Below, one piece after another: positions 18,871-28,493 of a stretch of 64,000 nucleotides of DNA. The translations under genes were made by a program, and so were the position numbers. The stretch is from NCBI RefSeq assembly GCF_006715175.1, contig NZ_VFMQ01000001.1:2418001-2482000 (forward strand), read 5' to 3'. Below the pieces are notes generated by a model. The model was not told the DNA's origin and did not search any database. It was given only the letters and a program-made list of their open reading frames with translations. Each line of letters opens with the position of its first letter. The first letter of the stretch is position 1. The stretch comes from Curtobacterium citreum. GTDB lineage: Bacteria > Actinomycetota > Actinomycetes > Actinomycetales > Microbacteriaceae.

Positions 18871-21093
18871 TCAGTTCTTGCCGAGGAAGGCGGCGTCGGA
18901 CTCGTCCAGGCGGCGCGCGAGGGCCTCGCGCAGGGCCGGGTGGTCCTGCAGCTGCGGGTCCGGCTCGAGGACCCGCTCGGCTTCCTCGCGCGCGTCGACG
19001 ATGAGGTCGGCGTGCTCGACCACGCGCAGCAGGTTGAGCGACGACCGGCCGCCGGACTGCCGTTCGCCGAGCACGTCTCCTTCGCGGCGGAGTTCGAGGT
19101 CCACCCGGGCGAGTTCGAAGCCGTCGTCCGAGGCCGCCACCGCGTCGACGCGCTCGCGGGAGACCGTCTCGGCCTCGGCGGTGGTGACCAGCAGGCACAC
19201 GCCCGGGTACTGCCCGCGGCCGATGCGCCCGCGGAGCTGGTGGAGCTGGGACACCCCGAACCGGTCGGCGTCGAGCACGGCCATCATCGAGGCGTTCGGG
19301 ACGTCGACCCCGACCTCGATGACGGTGGTCGCGACGAGCACGTCGACGTCGCCGGCCGCGAACGAGGTCATCACGCGGTCCTTCTCGTCGGCGGACATCC
19401 GACCGTGCAGGACCTCGATCCGGCGGCCCTGGAGCACGGGCATCGCGCGCATCCGCTCGGCCGTCGCGAGCACCGTGGCGGGCGCGCGCTTCGGCGCGTC
19501 GTCGCCGTCCGGGTCGGCGTCGCCGTCGTCCTCGCGGTGGGCGTCGTCGATCGCCGGGCAGACCACGAACGCCTGGCGCCCCGCAGCGAGCTCCTCGGCC
19601 ATCCGGGTCCAGATCCGGGCTTCCCACCCGGGGTGCTCGGCGAGCCCGACGGCGAAGGTCTCGACGCCCGCGCGTCCTGAGGGCAGGCCCGTGATCGTGG
19701 AGACGTCGAGGTCGCCGAAGACCGTCATCGCCACCGTTCGTGGGATCGGCGTGGCGGTCAGGACGAGCACGTGCGGCGGGGTCGCGCCCTTCGTGCGGAG
19801 TGCTTCGCGCTGCTCGACGCCGAAGCGGTGCTGTTCGTCGACGACGACGAGCCCGAGCTCGGCGAAGTCCACGCGGTCGCCGAGGAGGGCGTGCGTGCCG
19901 ACGACGAGGCGGGAGCTGCCGGACGCGGCGGCGAGCAGGGCCCGTCGGCGTTCATCGGTGGACTGGGAGCCGGTCAGGATGACGGGACGGAGCTCGGCGG
20001 CCAGGTCCGGTCCGAGGAACTTCACGATGGAGCGCAGGTGCTGCGCCGCCAGGACCTCGGTCGGGGCGATGAGCGCCGACTGACCGCCGGACTCGGCGAC
20101 CGTGAGCATCGCGCGGATCGCCACGAGGGTCTTGCCCGAACCGACCTCACCTTGCACGAGCCGGTGCATCGGCCACTCGCCGGCGAGGTCGCGGTCGATC
20201 TCGGCGCCGACGGCACGCTGGTCGTCGGTGAGCGTGAACGGCAGCGTCGCGTCGAAGCGCTCGAGGATGCCGCCCGGAGCTGCACGCCGCGGGGTCGCCG
20301 CGGTCGCCCTGGCCGCGATCCGCCGCTGGACGAGCGCGGTCTGCAGCACGAACGCCTCGCGGTAGCGCAGGGCGTCCTGGGCGCGCTTGAAGTCCGCGAC
20401 CTTCTCCGGCCGGTGGAGCAGCTCGAGTGCCCGGCGGAAGGGCACCAGGCCGAGTCGGTTCCGGACCGGTGCCGGGATCGGGTCGTCGACGTCGGGCAGG
20501 GTGTCGAGCACCACACCGATGGCCTTCGCGATCTGCCAGGACGTCAGCGAGGCGGTCGCCGGGTAGATCGGGATGGGCTGGCGGGACCAGCGGATGGCCT
20601 CGTCGCTCTCCGGGTCCGCGGTCGCACGGGGGTCGTCCGCGTCGAACAGCTCGTAGTCGGGGTGCGCCAGCTGCCGGGCGCCGCGGTAGTCGCCCACCTT
20701 GCCGGCGAACACGCCCCGGGCACCGGGGACGAGGTCCTTCGTCCGCCAGCCCTGGTTGAAGAACGTCAGCGTCAGGAGGCCCTTGCCGTCGCCGATCTTC
20801 GCTTCGAGGATCGCCCCGCGGCGGGCGCGCATCGTGCGTTCGCGGACGTCGATGACCTCGGCCACGATCGTCACGGACTCGCCGATCGCCAGGGAGTCGA
20901 GCGCCGTCAGGGCACCGCGCTCGGCGTAGCGCCGCGGGGCGTGCTCGAGGAACTCCCCCACGGTGCGGTACCCGAACGCCTTCTCGATCGCCGTCGCCGT
21001 CCGGCCGCCGAGCACGCCGCTCAGCCGGGCGTCGAGCGGCGCCGGACCCAGGTCGGGCGCCACCGCCGGTGCGGGGCTCGCGGAGGTGACCAC
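18871..21093 (-). CDS. recG: ATP-dependent DNA helicase RecG
   Basis: Branch-migrating helicase that reverses stalled forks and processes Holliday junctions. The 740 residues hold an N-terminal wedge/OB domain ([22 protein letters not shown]), then helicase motifs [11 protein letters not shown] (I), [18 protein letters not shown] (II, DEQH box), LTATPIPRT (III), [13 protein letters not shown] and [12 protein letters not shown] (VI). An acidic insert [18 protein letters not shown] lies in the second helicase domain. It begins ATG or [16 protein letters not shown], 126 nt from the divergent rsmD. Confidence 0.97.
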   Translation of the reverse strand: MVTSASPAPAVAPDLGPAPLDARLSGVLGGRTATAIEKAFGYRTVGEFLEHAPRRYAERGALTALDSLAIGESVTIVAEVIDVRERTMRARRGAILEAKIGDGKGLLTLTFFNQGWRTKDLVPGARGVFAGKVGDYRGARQLAHPDYELFDADDPRATADPESDEAIRWSRQPIPIYPATASLTSWQIAKAIGVVLDTLPDVDDPIPAPVRNRLGLVPFRRALELLHRPEKVADFKRAQDALRYREAFVLQTALVQRRIAARATAATPRRAAPGGILERFDATLPFTLTDDQRAVGAEIDRDLAGEWPMHRLVQGEVGSGKTLVAIRAMLTVAESGGQSALIAPTEVLAAQHLRSIVKFLGPDLAAELRPVILTGSQSTDERRRALLAAASGSSRLVVGTHALLGDRVDFAELGLVVVDEQHRFGVEQREALRTKGATPPHVLVLTATPIPRTVAMTVFGDLDVSTITGLPSGRAGVETFAVGLAEHPGWEARIWTRMAEELAAGRQAFVVCPAIDDAHREDDGDADPDGDDAPKRAPATVLATAERMRAMPVLQGRRIEVLHGRMSADEKDRVMTSFAAGDVDVLVATTVIEVGVDVPNASMMAVLDADRFGVSQLHQLRGRIGRGQYPGVCLLVTTAEAETVSRERVDAVAASDDGFELARVDLELRREGDVLGERQSGGRSSLNLLRVVEHADLIVDAREEAERVLEPDPQLQDHPALREALARRLDESDAAFLGKN

Positions 21094-21219
21094 GCGACCA
21101 CGGTACCCGGCACGGCCGACGTGCCCCGATCCTCCCGTCCGGCCTGTGGAGCAGGCGACTGGTCACGCGAGCCTGTGGAGGGACCCGGGGTGGCGCCCGG
21201 CGGCCGCTACGGTGGCTGC

Positions 21220-21783
21220 ATGACACGGATCATCGCCGGTGCCGCCGGTTCCACGACGCTCCGCGTGCCGAAGTCCGGGACGCGACCGACGAGCGACCGG
21301 GTGCGCGAGGCGCTGTTCTCCTCGTTGGAGGCGCGTGGGCTCGTCGACGACGCGGCGGTGGCCGACCTGTACGCCGGCACGGGCGCGCTCGGGCTCGAGG
21401 CGGCGTCCCGCGGCGCGGTCGAGGTGGTCCTGGTGGACCGTGCCTCCGGGGCGGCCGAGGCGTGCCGGGCGAACGCACGGGCCGTGCAGCAGCGGGTCCC
21501 CGGGGTGCGCGTCGACGTGCACCCGCAGCCGGCACTCGGGTTCCTGCGGGCGACGGTGCGGACCTTCGACCTGGTGTTCATCGACCCGCCGTACGACGTC
21601 ACGGAGCACGAGATCGCCGAGGTGCTCGAGGCGCTCGTGCCGCGGCTGACCCCTGGTGCGGTCGTGGTGGTCGAGCGGAGCAAGCGTTCCCCGGAGCCGA
21701 CGTGGCCCGCGGGACTGGAGCCCTTCAGCAAGCGGAGCTACGGCGAGACCGTGGCGTGGGAGGCCGTCGCACCGAGCGTGTGA
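21220..21783 (+). CDS. rsmD: 16S rRNA (guanine-N2)-methyltransferase RsmD
   Basis: SAM-dependent methyltransferase that modifies G966 (E. coli numbering) of 16S rRNA in the assembled 30S subunit. The 187 residues contain the SAM motif DLYAGTGALGLEA (49-61) and the catalytic DPPY (122-125). The N-terminus MTRIIAGAAGSTTLRVP matches the family (normally RIIGG or similar). Its ATG lies in the 126-nt gap upstream of divergent recG; the frame is open far upstream only as a shadow of recG. rsmD is often next to coaD and recG. Confidence 0.95.
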   Translation: MTRIIAGAAGSTTLRVPKSGTRPTSDRVREALFSSLEARGLVDDAAVADLYAGTGALGLEAASRGAVEVVLVDRASGAAEACRANARAVQQRVPGVRVDVHPQPALGFLRATVRTFDLVFIDPPYDVTEHEIAEVLEALVPRLTPGAVVVVERSKRSPEPTWPAGLEPFSKRSYGETVAWEAVAPSV

Positions 21784-21823
21784 CGCGGGGGCCGGTGGTG
21801 CTCGCTGGACGGGTGCGGGCGTG

Positions 21824-22819
21824 TCAGCCCGCGGCGCCGTCCCAGTCCGCGTAGGGGTCCCAGCCGGAGGTCGGCACCGGGACGCCGGCGCGGAGCAGGT
21901 CGTGGTCGCCGCGGTCGAGCACGCTGCCGATCCGCCGGAAGCCCCCGGGCAGGTCCGTCCCGGCGGGGAAGGTCGCGAGGAGCCCGTGGTCCTCGCCGCC
22001 GTGCAGCGCAGAGCCCTCGGGGACGGCCTCGGCGTCGAACGCCAGCGTGACCCCGCTCGCGCGGGCGAGGCGACCGGCGTCGATCGCGAGGCCGTCGGAC
22101 AGGTCGAGCATCGCCGTGGCCCCCGCAGCCGCGGCCGCGGGGCCGTCGGCGATCGGTGGGACGGGGCGCCGCTGCCGCGCGACGTCCGGGTCGGTGTCGG
22201 CACCACTCGCGAGCGTCGCCGCGCGGGACGGCTCGCCGTCGGCGTCGACGCCGTCACGGAAGAGCCGGGCGAGCCCGCGCGCCGCGGGGCCGAGCTCGCC
22301 GGACACGGCGAGGACGTCGCCGGGACGGGCTCCCGAGCGCAGGACCGGTGCGTGTCCGTCGAGGTCGCCGAACGCCGAGACGGACACCGTGAACGTCGCC
22401 GACGTCGAGAGGTCGCCGCCGACGACACCGCACGCGGGCGCCAGCGCGTCGACGGCCTGCCGGACCCCGTCCGCGAAGGACTCGAGGACCGTCACCGGGG
22501 TGTCCTGGGGCGCCGCGAGGGCGATCACGAGCGCCGTGGGGACCGCGCCCATCGCCGCGACGTCGGACAGGTTCGTCGCCGCGGCCTTCCACCCGACGTC
22601 GGCCGGCGAGGACCACGCCCACCGGAAGTCCGGACCGTGCACCATCATGTCCGTCGTCACGACGAACCGGCGGTCCGGCGCCGACACCACGGCGCAGTCG
22701 TCGCCGGGGCCGACCTCGGGTGACCCGGGCGGGAGCCGTCGGACGATGCGGTCCAGGACGGCCAGCTCACCGACCTCGCCGACGGTCGGTCCGGCCCAGG
22801 CCTCGTTCGGTGCGTCCAC
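21824..22819 (-). CDS. thiL: Thiamine-monophosphate kinase ThiL
   Basis: Phosphorylates thiamine monophosphate to the active cofactor thiamine diphosphate. The 331 residues show VGPGDDCAV (37-44), the first metal/ATP loop, then VVTTDMMVHGPDF, NLSDVAAMGAVP, GGDLSTS and MLDLSDGLAID, all standard for the ThiL/PurM fold. I chose GTG at 22819, giving MDAPNEAWAGPTVGEVGE; further upstream the frame is antisense to the DUF3515 gene. It is convergent with rsmD. Confidence 0.94.
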   Translation of the reverse strand: MDAPNEAWAGPTVGEVGELAVLDRIVRRLPPGSPEVGPGDDCAVVSAPDRRFVVTTDMMVHGPDFRWAWSSPADVGWKAAATNLSDVAAMGAVPTALVIALAAPQDTPVTVLESFADGVRQAVDALAPACGVVGGDLSTSATFTVSVSAFGDLDGHAPVLRSGARPGDVLAVSGELGPAARGLARLFRDGVDADGEPSRAATLASGADTDPDVARQRRPVPPIADGPAAAAAGATAMLDLSDGLAIDAGRLARASGVTLAFDAEAVPEGSALHGGEDHGLLATFPAGTDLPGGFRRIGSVLDRGDHDLLRAGVPVPTSGWDPYADWDGAAG

Positions 22820-22843
22820 ACCAGAACGGTAGCCTGGACCCCG

Positions 22844-23329
22844 ATGGACACCGTGCGCCGCCCCCTCCGCTGGACCGCGATCGCGGGCGTGGCCGTGGCC
22901 CTCGCCGCCGGCCTGACGGGCTGCACGAACGCCGTCTCGATGTCCCCGGCGCCCTCTGCCGACGCGGCCGCGTGCGCCGCCGTGCAGGTCCGGCTGCCGA
23001 GCACCGTCGACACGAAGTACGCGATGCGGAACACGAACGCGCAGTCGACCGCCGCGTGGGGCGACCCCGAGGCGGCGATCTACCACTGCGGCGTCGCGGT
23101 GCCGACCGTGTCCGACCTGCCGTGCTTCAGCCAGGGCGGGGTCGACTGGATCCGCGACGACCGGGGCGCGCAGATCGTGTTCACCACGTTCGGCCGCACG
23201 CCCGCGGTGCAGGTCGTCATCGACACGAAGCTGACCACCTCACAGGTGGTGCAGGACCTCTCCGACGCGGTGTCGACGCTGCCGAAGGACGGACGCGAGT
23301 GCCTCGACCCGTCCCAGGTGCAGGGATGA
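22844..23329 (+). CDS. DUF3515-family lipoprotein
   Basis: A 161-residue secreted lipoprotein. The signal peptide (about 1-26) ends in the lipobox LTGC with Cys27, then a Ser/Ala-rich stretch and a small conserved domain with four cysteines (AACAAV, YHCGVAV, LPCFSQ, RECLDP), which may form disulfides. GGVDWIRDDRGAQIVFTTFGR matches the actinobacterial DUF3515 family as I recall it. Function unknown. It diverges from thiL with a gap of 24 nt, and faces ddl convergently; DUF3515 genes are often beside ddl and thiL in this phylum. Confidence 0.85.
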   Translation: MDTVRRPLRWTAIAGVAVALAAGLTGCTNAVSMSPAPSADAAACAAVQVRLPSTVDTKYAMRNTNAQSTAAWGDPEAAIYHCGVAVPTVSDLPCFSQGGVDWIRDDRGAQIVFTTFGRTPAVQVVIDTKLTTSQVVQDLSDAVSTLPKDGRECLDPSQVQG

Positions 23330-23441
23330 CGCACGGCCGCCAGTCGCCCCGAGTCTCGGGCTGACCGACACGACTCGGTCGCGCCACGCCGCGACTCGTC
23401 GCTGCACGCGAGACTCGGGCTGACGCACGACCCGTCGCGCG

Positions 23442-24539
23442 TCAACGGACGGCGGCGCGCCCCAGCTCGATGAGCTCCGTCACGAGTTCGCCGTACGACA
23501 CGCCCGACGCCGCCCAGCACCGCGGGTACATCGACAGCGGCGTGAACCCGGGCATGGTGTTGACCTCGTTCACCACGAAGCCGTCGTCGGTCAGGAAGCA
23601 GTCGACGCGGGCGAGTCCGGCGCCGCCGATCGCCTCGAACGCACGAGCACCGATCGAACGGATCTGGTCGGTCTCGGACTCGGTGAGCGGCGCCGGGCAG
23701 AGCAGCGCCTCGTCCCCGCCGAGGTACTTCGAGGCGAAGTCGTAGAAGCCGTCCTCGGCGACGACGATCTCGCCGGGCAGGCTCGTGCGCGGCACACCGT
23801 CGCGGCCCTCGAGCACGGCGACCTCGACCTCGCGACCGACCACCCGCGGCTCGACGATGACCTTCGAGTCGTGCTCGAACGCCAGGTCCATCGCGGCTCC
23901 GAGCTGCGACGGCTCGTCGACCCGGGAGACGCCCATGCTCGAACCGGCGCGGGCGGGCTTCACGAACAGCGGCCAGCCGTGCGCGGCGACGGTCTCGGCG
24001 ACGTCCACCGGGTCGGCGGCCCACTCGCGGCGGAGCACCGTGTTCCACGGCGCGACGCGGAGCCCGGCGTGCTCGAGCACGGCCTTGGCGGTGTGCTTGT
24101 CCATCGCCAGGGCGCTCGCGAGCACGCCGTCGCCGACGTACGGCAGCCCGGCGATCTCGAGGAGGCCCTGGATCGTACCGTCCTCGCCGAAGGGGCCGTG
24201 CAGGATCGGGAACACCACGTCGACGGCGATCGTCTCGACCGAGCCGTCCGGGTGCGACACGACGAGCTCGTTCGTCGCGGGGGACGTCGGGAACGCCACG
24301 CGGGTGCCGTTGTCGGGCACCGTCGGCAGCACGCCGTCCCGGAGCGCCCACTGCGCGGGGTCGTCGGCCTGCAGCGTGAATGCACCCTCGGCGGTGATGC
24401 CGATCGGCACGACGTCGTAGGACGACCGGTCGACGACGTCCATGATCCCTCCGGCGGTCACGCAGCTGATCTCGTGCTCACTGGAGCGCCCGCCGAAGAG
24501 CACGGCGACGGTCGTGGTCGCGGGAGCGATCGTGGGCAT
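23442..24539 (-). CDS. ddl: D-alanine-D-alanine ligase
   Basis: ATP-grasp enzyme that makes the D-Ala-D-Ala dipeptide of peptidoglycan precursors. Motifs: VAVLFGGRSSEHEIS near the N-terminus, DKHTAKAVLEHAGL, FVKPARAGSSMGVSRV, LARVDCFLTDDGFVVNEVNTMPGFTP. The product has 365 residues. I chose ATG 24539 because a GGGGA Shine-Dalgarno sequence precedes it; a GTG at 24575 overlapping the gpsA stop is also possible and adds 12 residues. It is the last gene of the leuC-leuD-murA-plsC-gpsA-ddl strand group. Confidence 0.96.
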   Translation of the reverse strand: MPTIAPATTTVAVLFGGRSSEHEISCVTAGGIMDVVDRSSYDVVPIGITAEGAFTLQADDPAQWALRDGVLPTVPDNGTRVAFPTSPATNELVVSHPDGSVETIAVDVVFPILHGPFGEDGTIQGLLEIAGLPYVGDGVLASALAMDKHTAKAVLEHAGLRVAPWNTVLRREWAADPVDVAETVAAHGWPLFVKPARAGSSMGVSRVDEPSQLGAAMDLAFEHDSKVIVEPRVVGREVEVAVLEGRDGVPRTSLPGEIVVAEDGFYDFASKYLGGDEALLCPAPLTESETDQIRSIGARAFEAIGGAGLARVDCFLTDDGFVVNEVNTMPGFTPLSMYPRCWAASGVSYGELVTELIELGRAAVR

Positions 24540-24571
24540 GGCAGTCCCCTTGCTGGTCGGGACCGGACCGG

Positions 24572-25684
24572 TCACTCGCCCTGGGGTTCGTCGGTCTCGG
24601 TGAGGTGCGGCGCGATGTTGCGCGGGTCGAGCCTACCGGCGAGGACCTCGGCCACCTGCCCGACGATGGGCATGTCGACGCCGTTCGCCGCCGCGAGTTC
24701 GAGGATCGGGGCGACCGATGCCAGCCCCTCGGCGGTCTGGTCCATCTGCCGCACGACCTCGTCGAAGCGGTACCCCTGCCCGAGCAGTCGCCCGGCGGTG
24801 TTGTTCCGCGACAGCGGCGACTGGCACGTGGCGATGAGGTCCCCGAGCCCGGCGAGCCCGGACAGCGTCGAGGGCTGCGCCCCGAGGGACACCGCGAAGT
24901 CGGTCATCTCGGCGAGCCCGCGGGTGATGATCGACGCCTTCGTGTTCTCGCCGTAGCCGACGCCGTCCACGATGCCGATCGCCACGGCGATCAGGTTCTT
25001 CAGCACGCCGCCGAACTCGGTCCCGATCACGTCGGTGTTCGTGAACGACCGGAAGTACGGGTTCGTGGCGACCGCGGCGACCGCGGTGGCGGTGTCGATC
25101 GAGGTCGACGACACGACGGCCGCGGTCGGCTGCCGACGGGCGATCTCGAGCGCGAGGTTCGGGCCGCTCGCGACGGCGATCCGGTCGCGGTCGATGCCGA
25201 GTCCCTCGTGCAGGACCTCGCTCATCCGCAGCCCGGTGGCCTTCTCGACGCCCTTCATCAGGCTGACGACGGGGACGCCCTCGGGCAGCAGCGGCGCGAT
25301 CGCGGCCAGGTTCGAGCGCAGGGACTGCGACGGGACCGAGACGTACACCTGTTCCGCGCCGTCGAGCACGGCCGACAGCGAGGTCGACGCCGTCAGGGTT
25401 CGGGGCAGGTTGATGCCGGGCAGGTAGTCGGAGTTGCGCTTCGTCTCGGTGATCTCGCGGGCGACCTCGGGCCGGCGCGCCCAGACGACGGTGTCGGCAC
25501 CGCCCTCGGCGAGCACCTTGGCGAACGTGGTCCCCCAGCTGCCGGCACCGATCACGGCGACGCGCGGCTTGTCGGTCGACTGCATCACCACGCGGATGGC
25601 GGCGGTGTCGACCGCGCCGGGTGCGGCGACCGCGGGGTCCGGGTGGTCCTCGTGCGGGCGGAGGCCCGTGCCGTGGTCACTCAA
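24572..25684 (-). CDS. gpsA: Glycerol-3-phosphate dehydrogenase [NAD(P)+]
   Basis: Reduces dihydroxyacetone phosphate to sn-glycerol-3-phosphate for phospholipid synthesis. The Rossmann motif VIGAGSWGTTFAK, the GGVLKNLIAVAIGIVDGVGYGENTKA segment with the catalytic lysine, and GLGDLIATC are clear. TTG at 25684 has GGAG 10 nt upstream and overlaps the plsC stop, giving 370 residues. An internal ATG at 25585 (MQSTDKPRVAVIG) gives the more usual family length of 337 but lacks a ribosome binding site. Next to plsC, its glycerol-3-phosphate product would feed acyl transfer. Confidence 0.95.
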   Translation of the reverse strand: MSDHGTGLRPHEDHPDPAVAAPGAVDTAAIRVVMQSTDKPRVAVIGAGSWGTTFAKVLAEGGADTVVWARRPEVAREITETKRNSDYLPGINLPRTLTASTSLSAVLDGAEQVYVSVPSQSLRSNLAAIAPLLPEGVPVVSLMKGVEKATGLRMSEVLHEGLGIDRDRIAVASGPNLALEIARRQPTAAVVSSTSIDTATAVAAVATNPYFRSFTNTDVIGTEFGGVLKNLIAVAIGIVDGVGYGENTKASIITRGLAEMTDFAVSLGAQPSTLSGLAGLGDLIATCQSPLSRNNTAGRLLGQGYRFDEVVRQMDQTAEGLASVAPILELAAANGVDMPIVGQVAEVLAGRLDPRNIAPHLTETDEPQGE

Positions 25685-26525
25685 ACTTGCCGGTCTCCTT
25701 CTGGTTGTTCGCGGACGGGTCCCAGCGGGTGGCGGGAGCCGTCTCGCCGCGCAGTTCCTCGAGCAGCTCGGTGATGCGCTGCATGACGATCGCGGTGGCC
25801 TCGAGCAGCATCTGCTGGTCGATCGGTCGGCCGCGGTACGCCGACAGGTCGACCTCGTCGCCGACGATCACGTCGACGCGGGTCGGCGGGAACAGCTTCA
25901 GCTTCTTGCCGTACCGCGCCATGATCCCCTGCGTGCCCCAGTGGGCCATCGGGATGAGCGGCACGTCGTTCTCGAGCGCGATCCGCACCGCGCCGGTCTT
26001 GCCGCGCATCGGCCACAGGTCGGGGTCGCGTGTCAGCGTCCCTTCGGGATAGACGATGATCGCACCGCCCTGCTCGATGACCGACCTGCCGCCGCCGAGC
26101 GGGTCGCTCAGCCGCGTGCGTCCGGAGCGCTCGACCGGGATCTGGCCCATCCCCGACATGAGCTTGCCGAAGACCGGGACCTTGAAGAGCGACGCCTTCG
26201 CGAGGAACCGCGGGGCGCGCCGGGACAGCCACACGGCCGTGCCCACCACGAGCGGGTCGATGTTCGTGAAGTGGTTCGGGGCGAGCACGAACGCGCCGCC
26301 CTCCGGCAGCCGCTTCGACCCGTGCCAGTGGTAGCGCGCCGAGTACCGGAAGACCGGGATCACGACGGAGGCGGTGATGCGGAACGCGGTGTTCAGCTCA
26401 CCGCGCCGCCACCGGCGCCCGGGCGTGGGCAGACCCGTCGTGACGTCCGTGGCGGACGTGCGCCGTGCCTCCAGGCCGTCGCCGGCGCCGTCTGCCGGGC
26501 CGCGACCGGCCGCGTCAGCAGCCAC
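25677..26525 (-). CDS. plsC: 1-acyl-sn-glycerol-3-phosphate acyltransferase (PlsC family)
   Basis: Membrane-bound acyltransferase that makes phosphatidic acid. The 282 residues contain the catalytic block NHFTNIDPLVVG (HxxxxD form: H-F-T-N-I-D), FGKLMSGMGQIPVERS, and the substrate motif VYPEGTLTRD. Segment TASVVIPVFRY may be a membrane anchor. The N-terminal 40 residues are low-complexity. Start ATG 4 nt after the murA stop. Placement between murA and gpsA couples wall and membrane precursor synthesis; exact substrate position is inferred from family. Confidence 0.92.
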   Translation of the reverse strand: MAADAAGRGPADGAGDGLEARRTSATDVTTGLPTPGRRWRRGELNTAFRITASVVIPVFRYSARYHWHGSKRLPEGGAFVLAPNHFTNIDPLVVGTAVWLSRRAPRFLAKASLFKVPVFGKLMSGMGQIPVERSGRTRLSDPLGGGRSVIEQGGAIIVYPEGTLTRDPDLWPMRGKTGAVRIALENDVPLIPMAHWGTQGIMARYGKKLKLFPPTRVDVIVGDEVDLSAYRGRPIDQQMLLEATAIVMQRITELLEELRGETAPATRWDPSANNQKETGKFE

Positions 26526-26529
26526 GCGC

Positions 26530-27897
26530 CTAGCCCGCGAAGTCGAAGTCGGCGCCGAGCTTGCGCAGCTTCGGGATGAAGTGCTCGTAGCCCCGGCTGA
26601 TGATGCCGACGTTGGTGATGTGCGACTCGCCCTCGGCGGTGAGCGCCGCGATGAGGTGGCTGAAGCCGCCGCGCAGGTCGGGGACGCGGACGTTCGCGGC
26701 GTGCAGCGGCGTCGGACCGGTGATGACGGCTGCCTGCTCGAACGGGCGGCGGGCGACGCGACGGTCGTGGCCGGGCAGCCCCTCCTTGTGGACGACGATG
26801 TCGGCGCCCATCTCGTTCAGGGCGTCGGTGAAGCCGAAGCGGTTCTCGTAGACGGTCTCGTGCACGATGCTCGTGCCCTCGGCCTGGGTCAGCGCCACGA
26901 CGAGCGGCTGCTGCCAGTCGGTCATGAAGCCGGGGTGCACGTCGGTCTCGACGACGACCGGGCGCAGGACCTCGCGCTCGCGGTAGAAGCGGATCCCGTC
27001 CTCCTGGACGTCGAACCCGCCGCCGACCTTGCGGAAGACGTTGAGGAACGTCATGAGGTCCTGCTGGTCGGCGCCCTCGACGAAGATGTCGCCGTTCGTG
27101 GCGAGCGCGGCCGAGGCCCAGCTGGCGGCCTCGTTGCGGTCGTTGATCGCGCGGTGCGTGTAGCCGCGGAGCGACTCGACGCCCTCGATGAAGATCGTGC
27201 GGGACGGCTCGACCGTGACGATCGCGCCCATCTTCTGCAGGATCGCGATGAGGTCCATGATCTCGGGCTCGATCGCGGCGTTGCGGAGCTCGGTCACGCC
27301 CTCGGCGAGGACCGAGGACAGCAGGACCTGCTCGGTCGCGCCGACGCTCGGGTACGGCAGCTCGATCTTCGCGCCGCGGAGGCCGTCCGGTGCGGTCAGG
27401 TGGATGCCGTTGACCTGCTTGTCGACGACGGCGCCCATCGCGCGGAGGGCGTCGAGGTGGAAGTCGATCGGCCGGTCACCGATGCGGCAGCCGCCGAGGT
27501 CGGGGATGAACGCCTCGCCGAGCTTGTGCAGCAGCGGGCCGCAGAACAGGATCGGGATGCGGCTCGACCCGGCGTGCGCGTCGATCTCGGCGAAGTGCGC
27601 CGACTCGACGTTCGACGGGTCGAGGATGAGCTCGCCTCGTGCAGGATCCGTGATGCGCACACCGTGCACCTCGAGCAGGCCGCGGACGACCTTGACGTCG
27701 GAGATGTCCGGGACGTCCTTGAGGATCGACGGGGTGTCACCGAGCAGGGACGCCACCATCGCCTTGGTCGCGAGGTTCTTCGCGCCGCGGACCTCGATGC
27801 GTCCCACGAGCGGCTTGCCGCCCCGGATGACGATCTCGTCCGACTTCAGGCCGACGCGGGCCCCTGCTGCTGCTGCGTCCTGTACGAGGGAGTTCAC
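26530..27897 (-). CDS. murA: UDP-N-acetylglucosamine 1-carboxyvinyltransferase
   Basis: First committed enzyme of peptidoglycan synthesis, adding enolpyruvate to UDP-GlcNAc. It carries the substrate-binding KN pair in VRGAKNLATKAM (K40, N41) and the catalytic Cys137 in GGCRIGDRPIDFHL, so it should be fosfomycin-sensitive by the usual rule. The 455-residue frame starts at GTG 27897, which overlaps the leuD stop (TAGTG) after GGTGAAG. An ATG at 27927 within leuD would add 10 residues. The coupling suggests one transcript with leuCD. Confidence 0.95.
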   Translation of the reverse strand: MNSLVQDAAAAGARVGLKSDEIVIRGGKPLVGRIEVRGAKNLATKAMVASLLGDTPSILKDVPDISDVKVVRGLLEVHGVRITDPARGELILDPSNVESAHFAEIDAHAGSSRIPILFCGPLLHKLGEAFIPDLGGCRIGDRPIDFHLDALRAMGAVVDKQVNGIHLTAPDGLRGAKIELPYPSVGATEQVLLSSVLAEGVTELRNAAIEPEIMDLIAILQKMGAIVTVEPSRTIFIEGVESLRGYTHRAINDRNEAASWASAALATNGDIFVEGADQQDLMTFLNVFRKVGGGFDVQEDGIRFYREREVLRPVVVETDVHPGFMTDWQQPLVVALTQAEGTSIVHETVYENRFGFTDALNEMGADIVVHKEGLPGHDRRVARRPFEQAAVITGPTPLHAANVRVPDLRGGFSHLIAALTAEGESHITNVGIISRGYEHFIPKLRKLGADFDFAG

Positions 27898-28493
27898 TAC
27901 TTCACCGGCAATGTCTTCGGCCGCCATCTGGAGCGGCGGGATTCGAACTCCGTGATCGAGGACTCGTCACGGAGGGTGAGCCCGATGTCGTCGAGCCCTT
28001 CCATCAACCGCCAACGAGTGTAAGCGTCGATCTCGAAGGGCACGTCCACCGCGCCGAGCGACACGCGCTGCGCGACGAGGTCGACGGTCGCCTCGATCCC
28101 CGGGTTCGCCGCGATCTCGGCCCAGAGCCGCTCGACTTCCGGTTCGGTCACGATCGCGGTGACCAGGCCCTGCTTGCCCGCGTTGCCTTTGAAGATGTCC
28201 GCGAAACGGGGTGAGACGACGACGCGGAACCCGAAGTCGCGGAGCGCCCAGACGGCGTGCTCGCGCGAGGAACCGGTGCCGAAGTCCGGCCCGGCGACGA
28301 GCACCTGCGCGCCCTGGAACACGGGCTGGTTGAGCACGAACTCGGGGTCCTGGCGCCACCCGGCGAACAGGGCGTCCTCGAAGCCGGTCTTCGTGACGCG
28401 CTTGAGGTACACCGCGGGGATGATCTGGTCGGTGTCGACGTTCGAGCGCTGCAGCGGGGCGGCGATCCCCGTGACGGTGGTGATCTTGTCCAT
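27897..28493 (-). CDS. leuD: 3-isopropylmalate dehydratase, small subunit
   Basis: Swivel-domain subunit of isopropylmalate isomerase in leucine synthesis. The 198 residues include [23 protein letters not shown], the substrate loop, and [17 protein letters not shown]. It ends RPKTLPVK, typical of LeuD. Start ATG overlaps the leuC stop by one base (TGATG), and its stop overlaps the murA start, so LeuC, LeuD and MurA synthesis is coupled. Confidence 0.97.
   Translation of the reverse strand: MDKITTVTGIAAPLQRSNVDTDQIIPAVYLKRVTKTGFEDALFAGWRQDPEFVLNQPVFQGAQVLVAGPDFGTGSSREHAVWALRDFGFRVVVSPRFADIFKGNAGKQGLVTAIVTEPEVERLWAEIAANPGIEATVDLVAQRVSLGAVDVPFEIDAYTRWRLMEGLDDIGLTLRDESSITEFESRRSRWRPKTLPVK

Noticed and set aside
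23340..23425. Repeats with CCCGAGTCTCGGG and GAGACTCGGGCTGAC between DUF3515 and ddl
   Set aside because: They form only short stems and are too few to call; could serve as a terminator between convergent genes but the evidence is weak.
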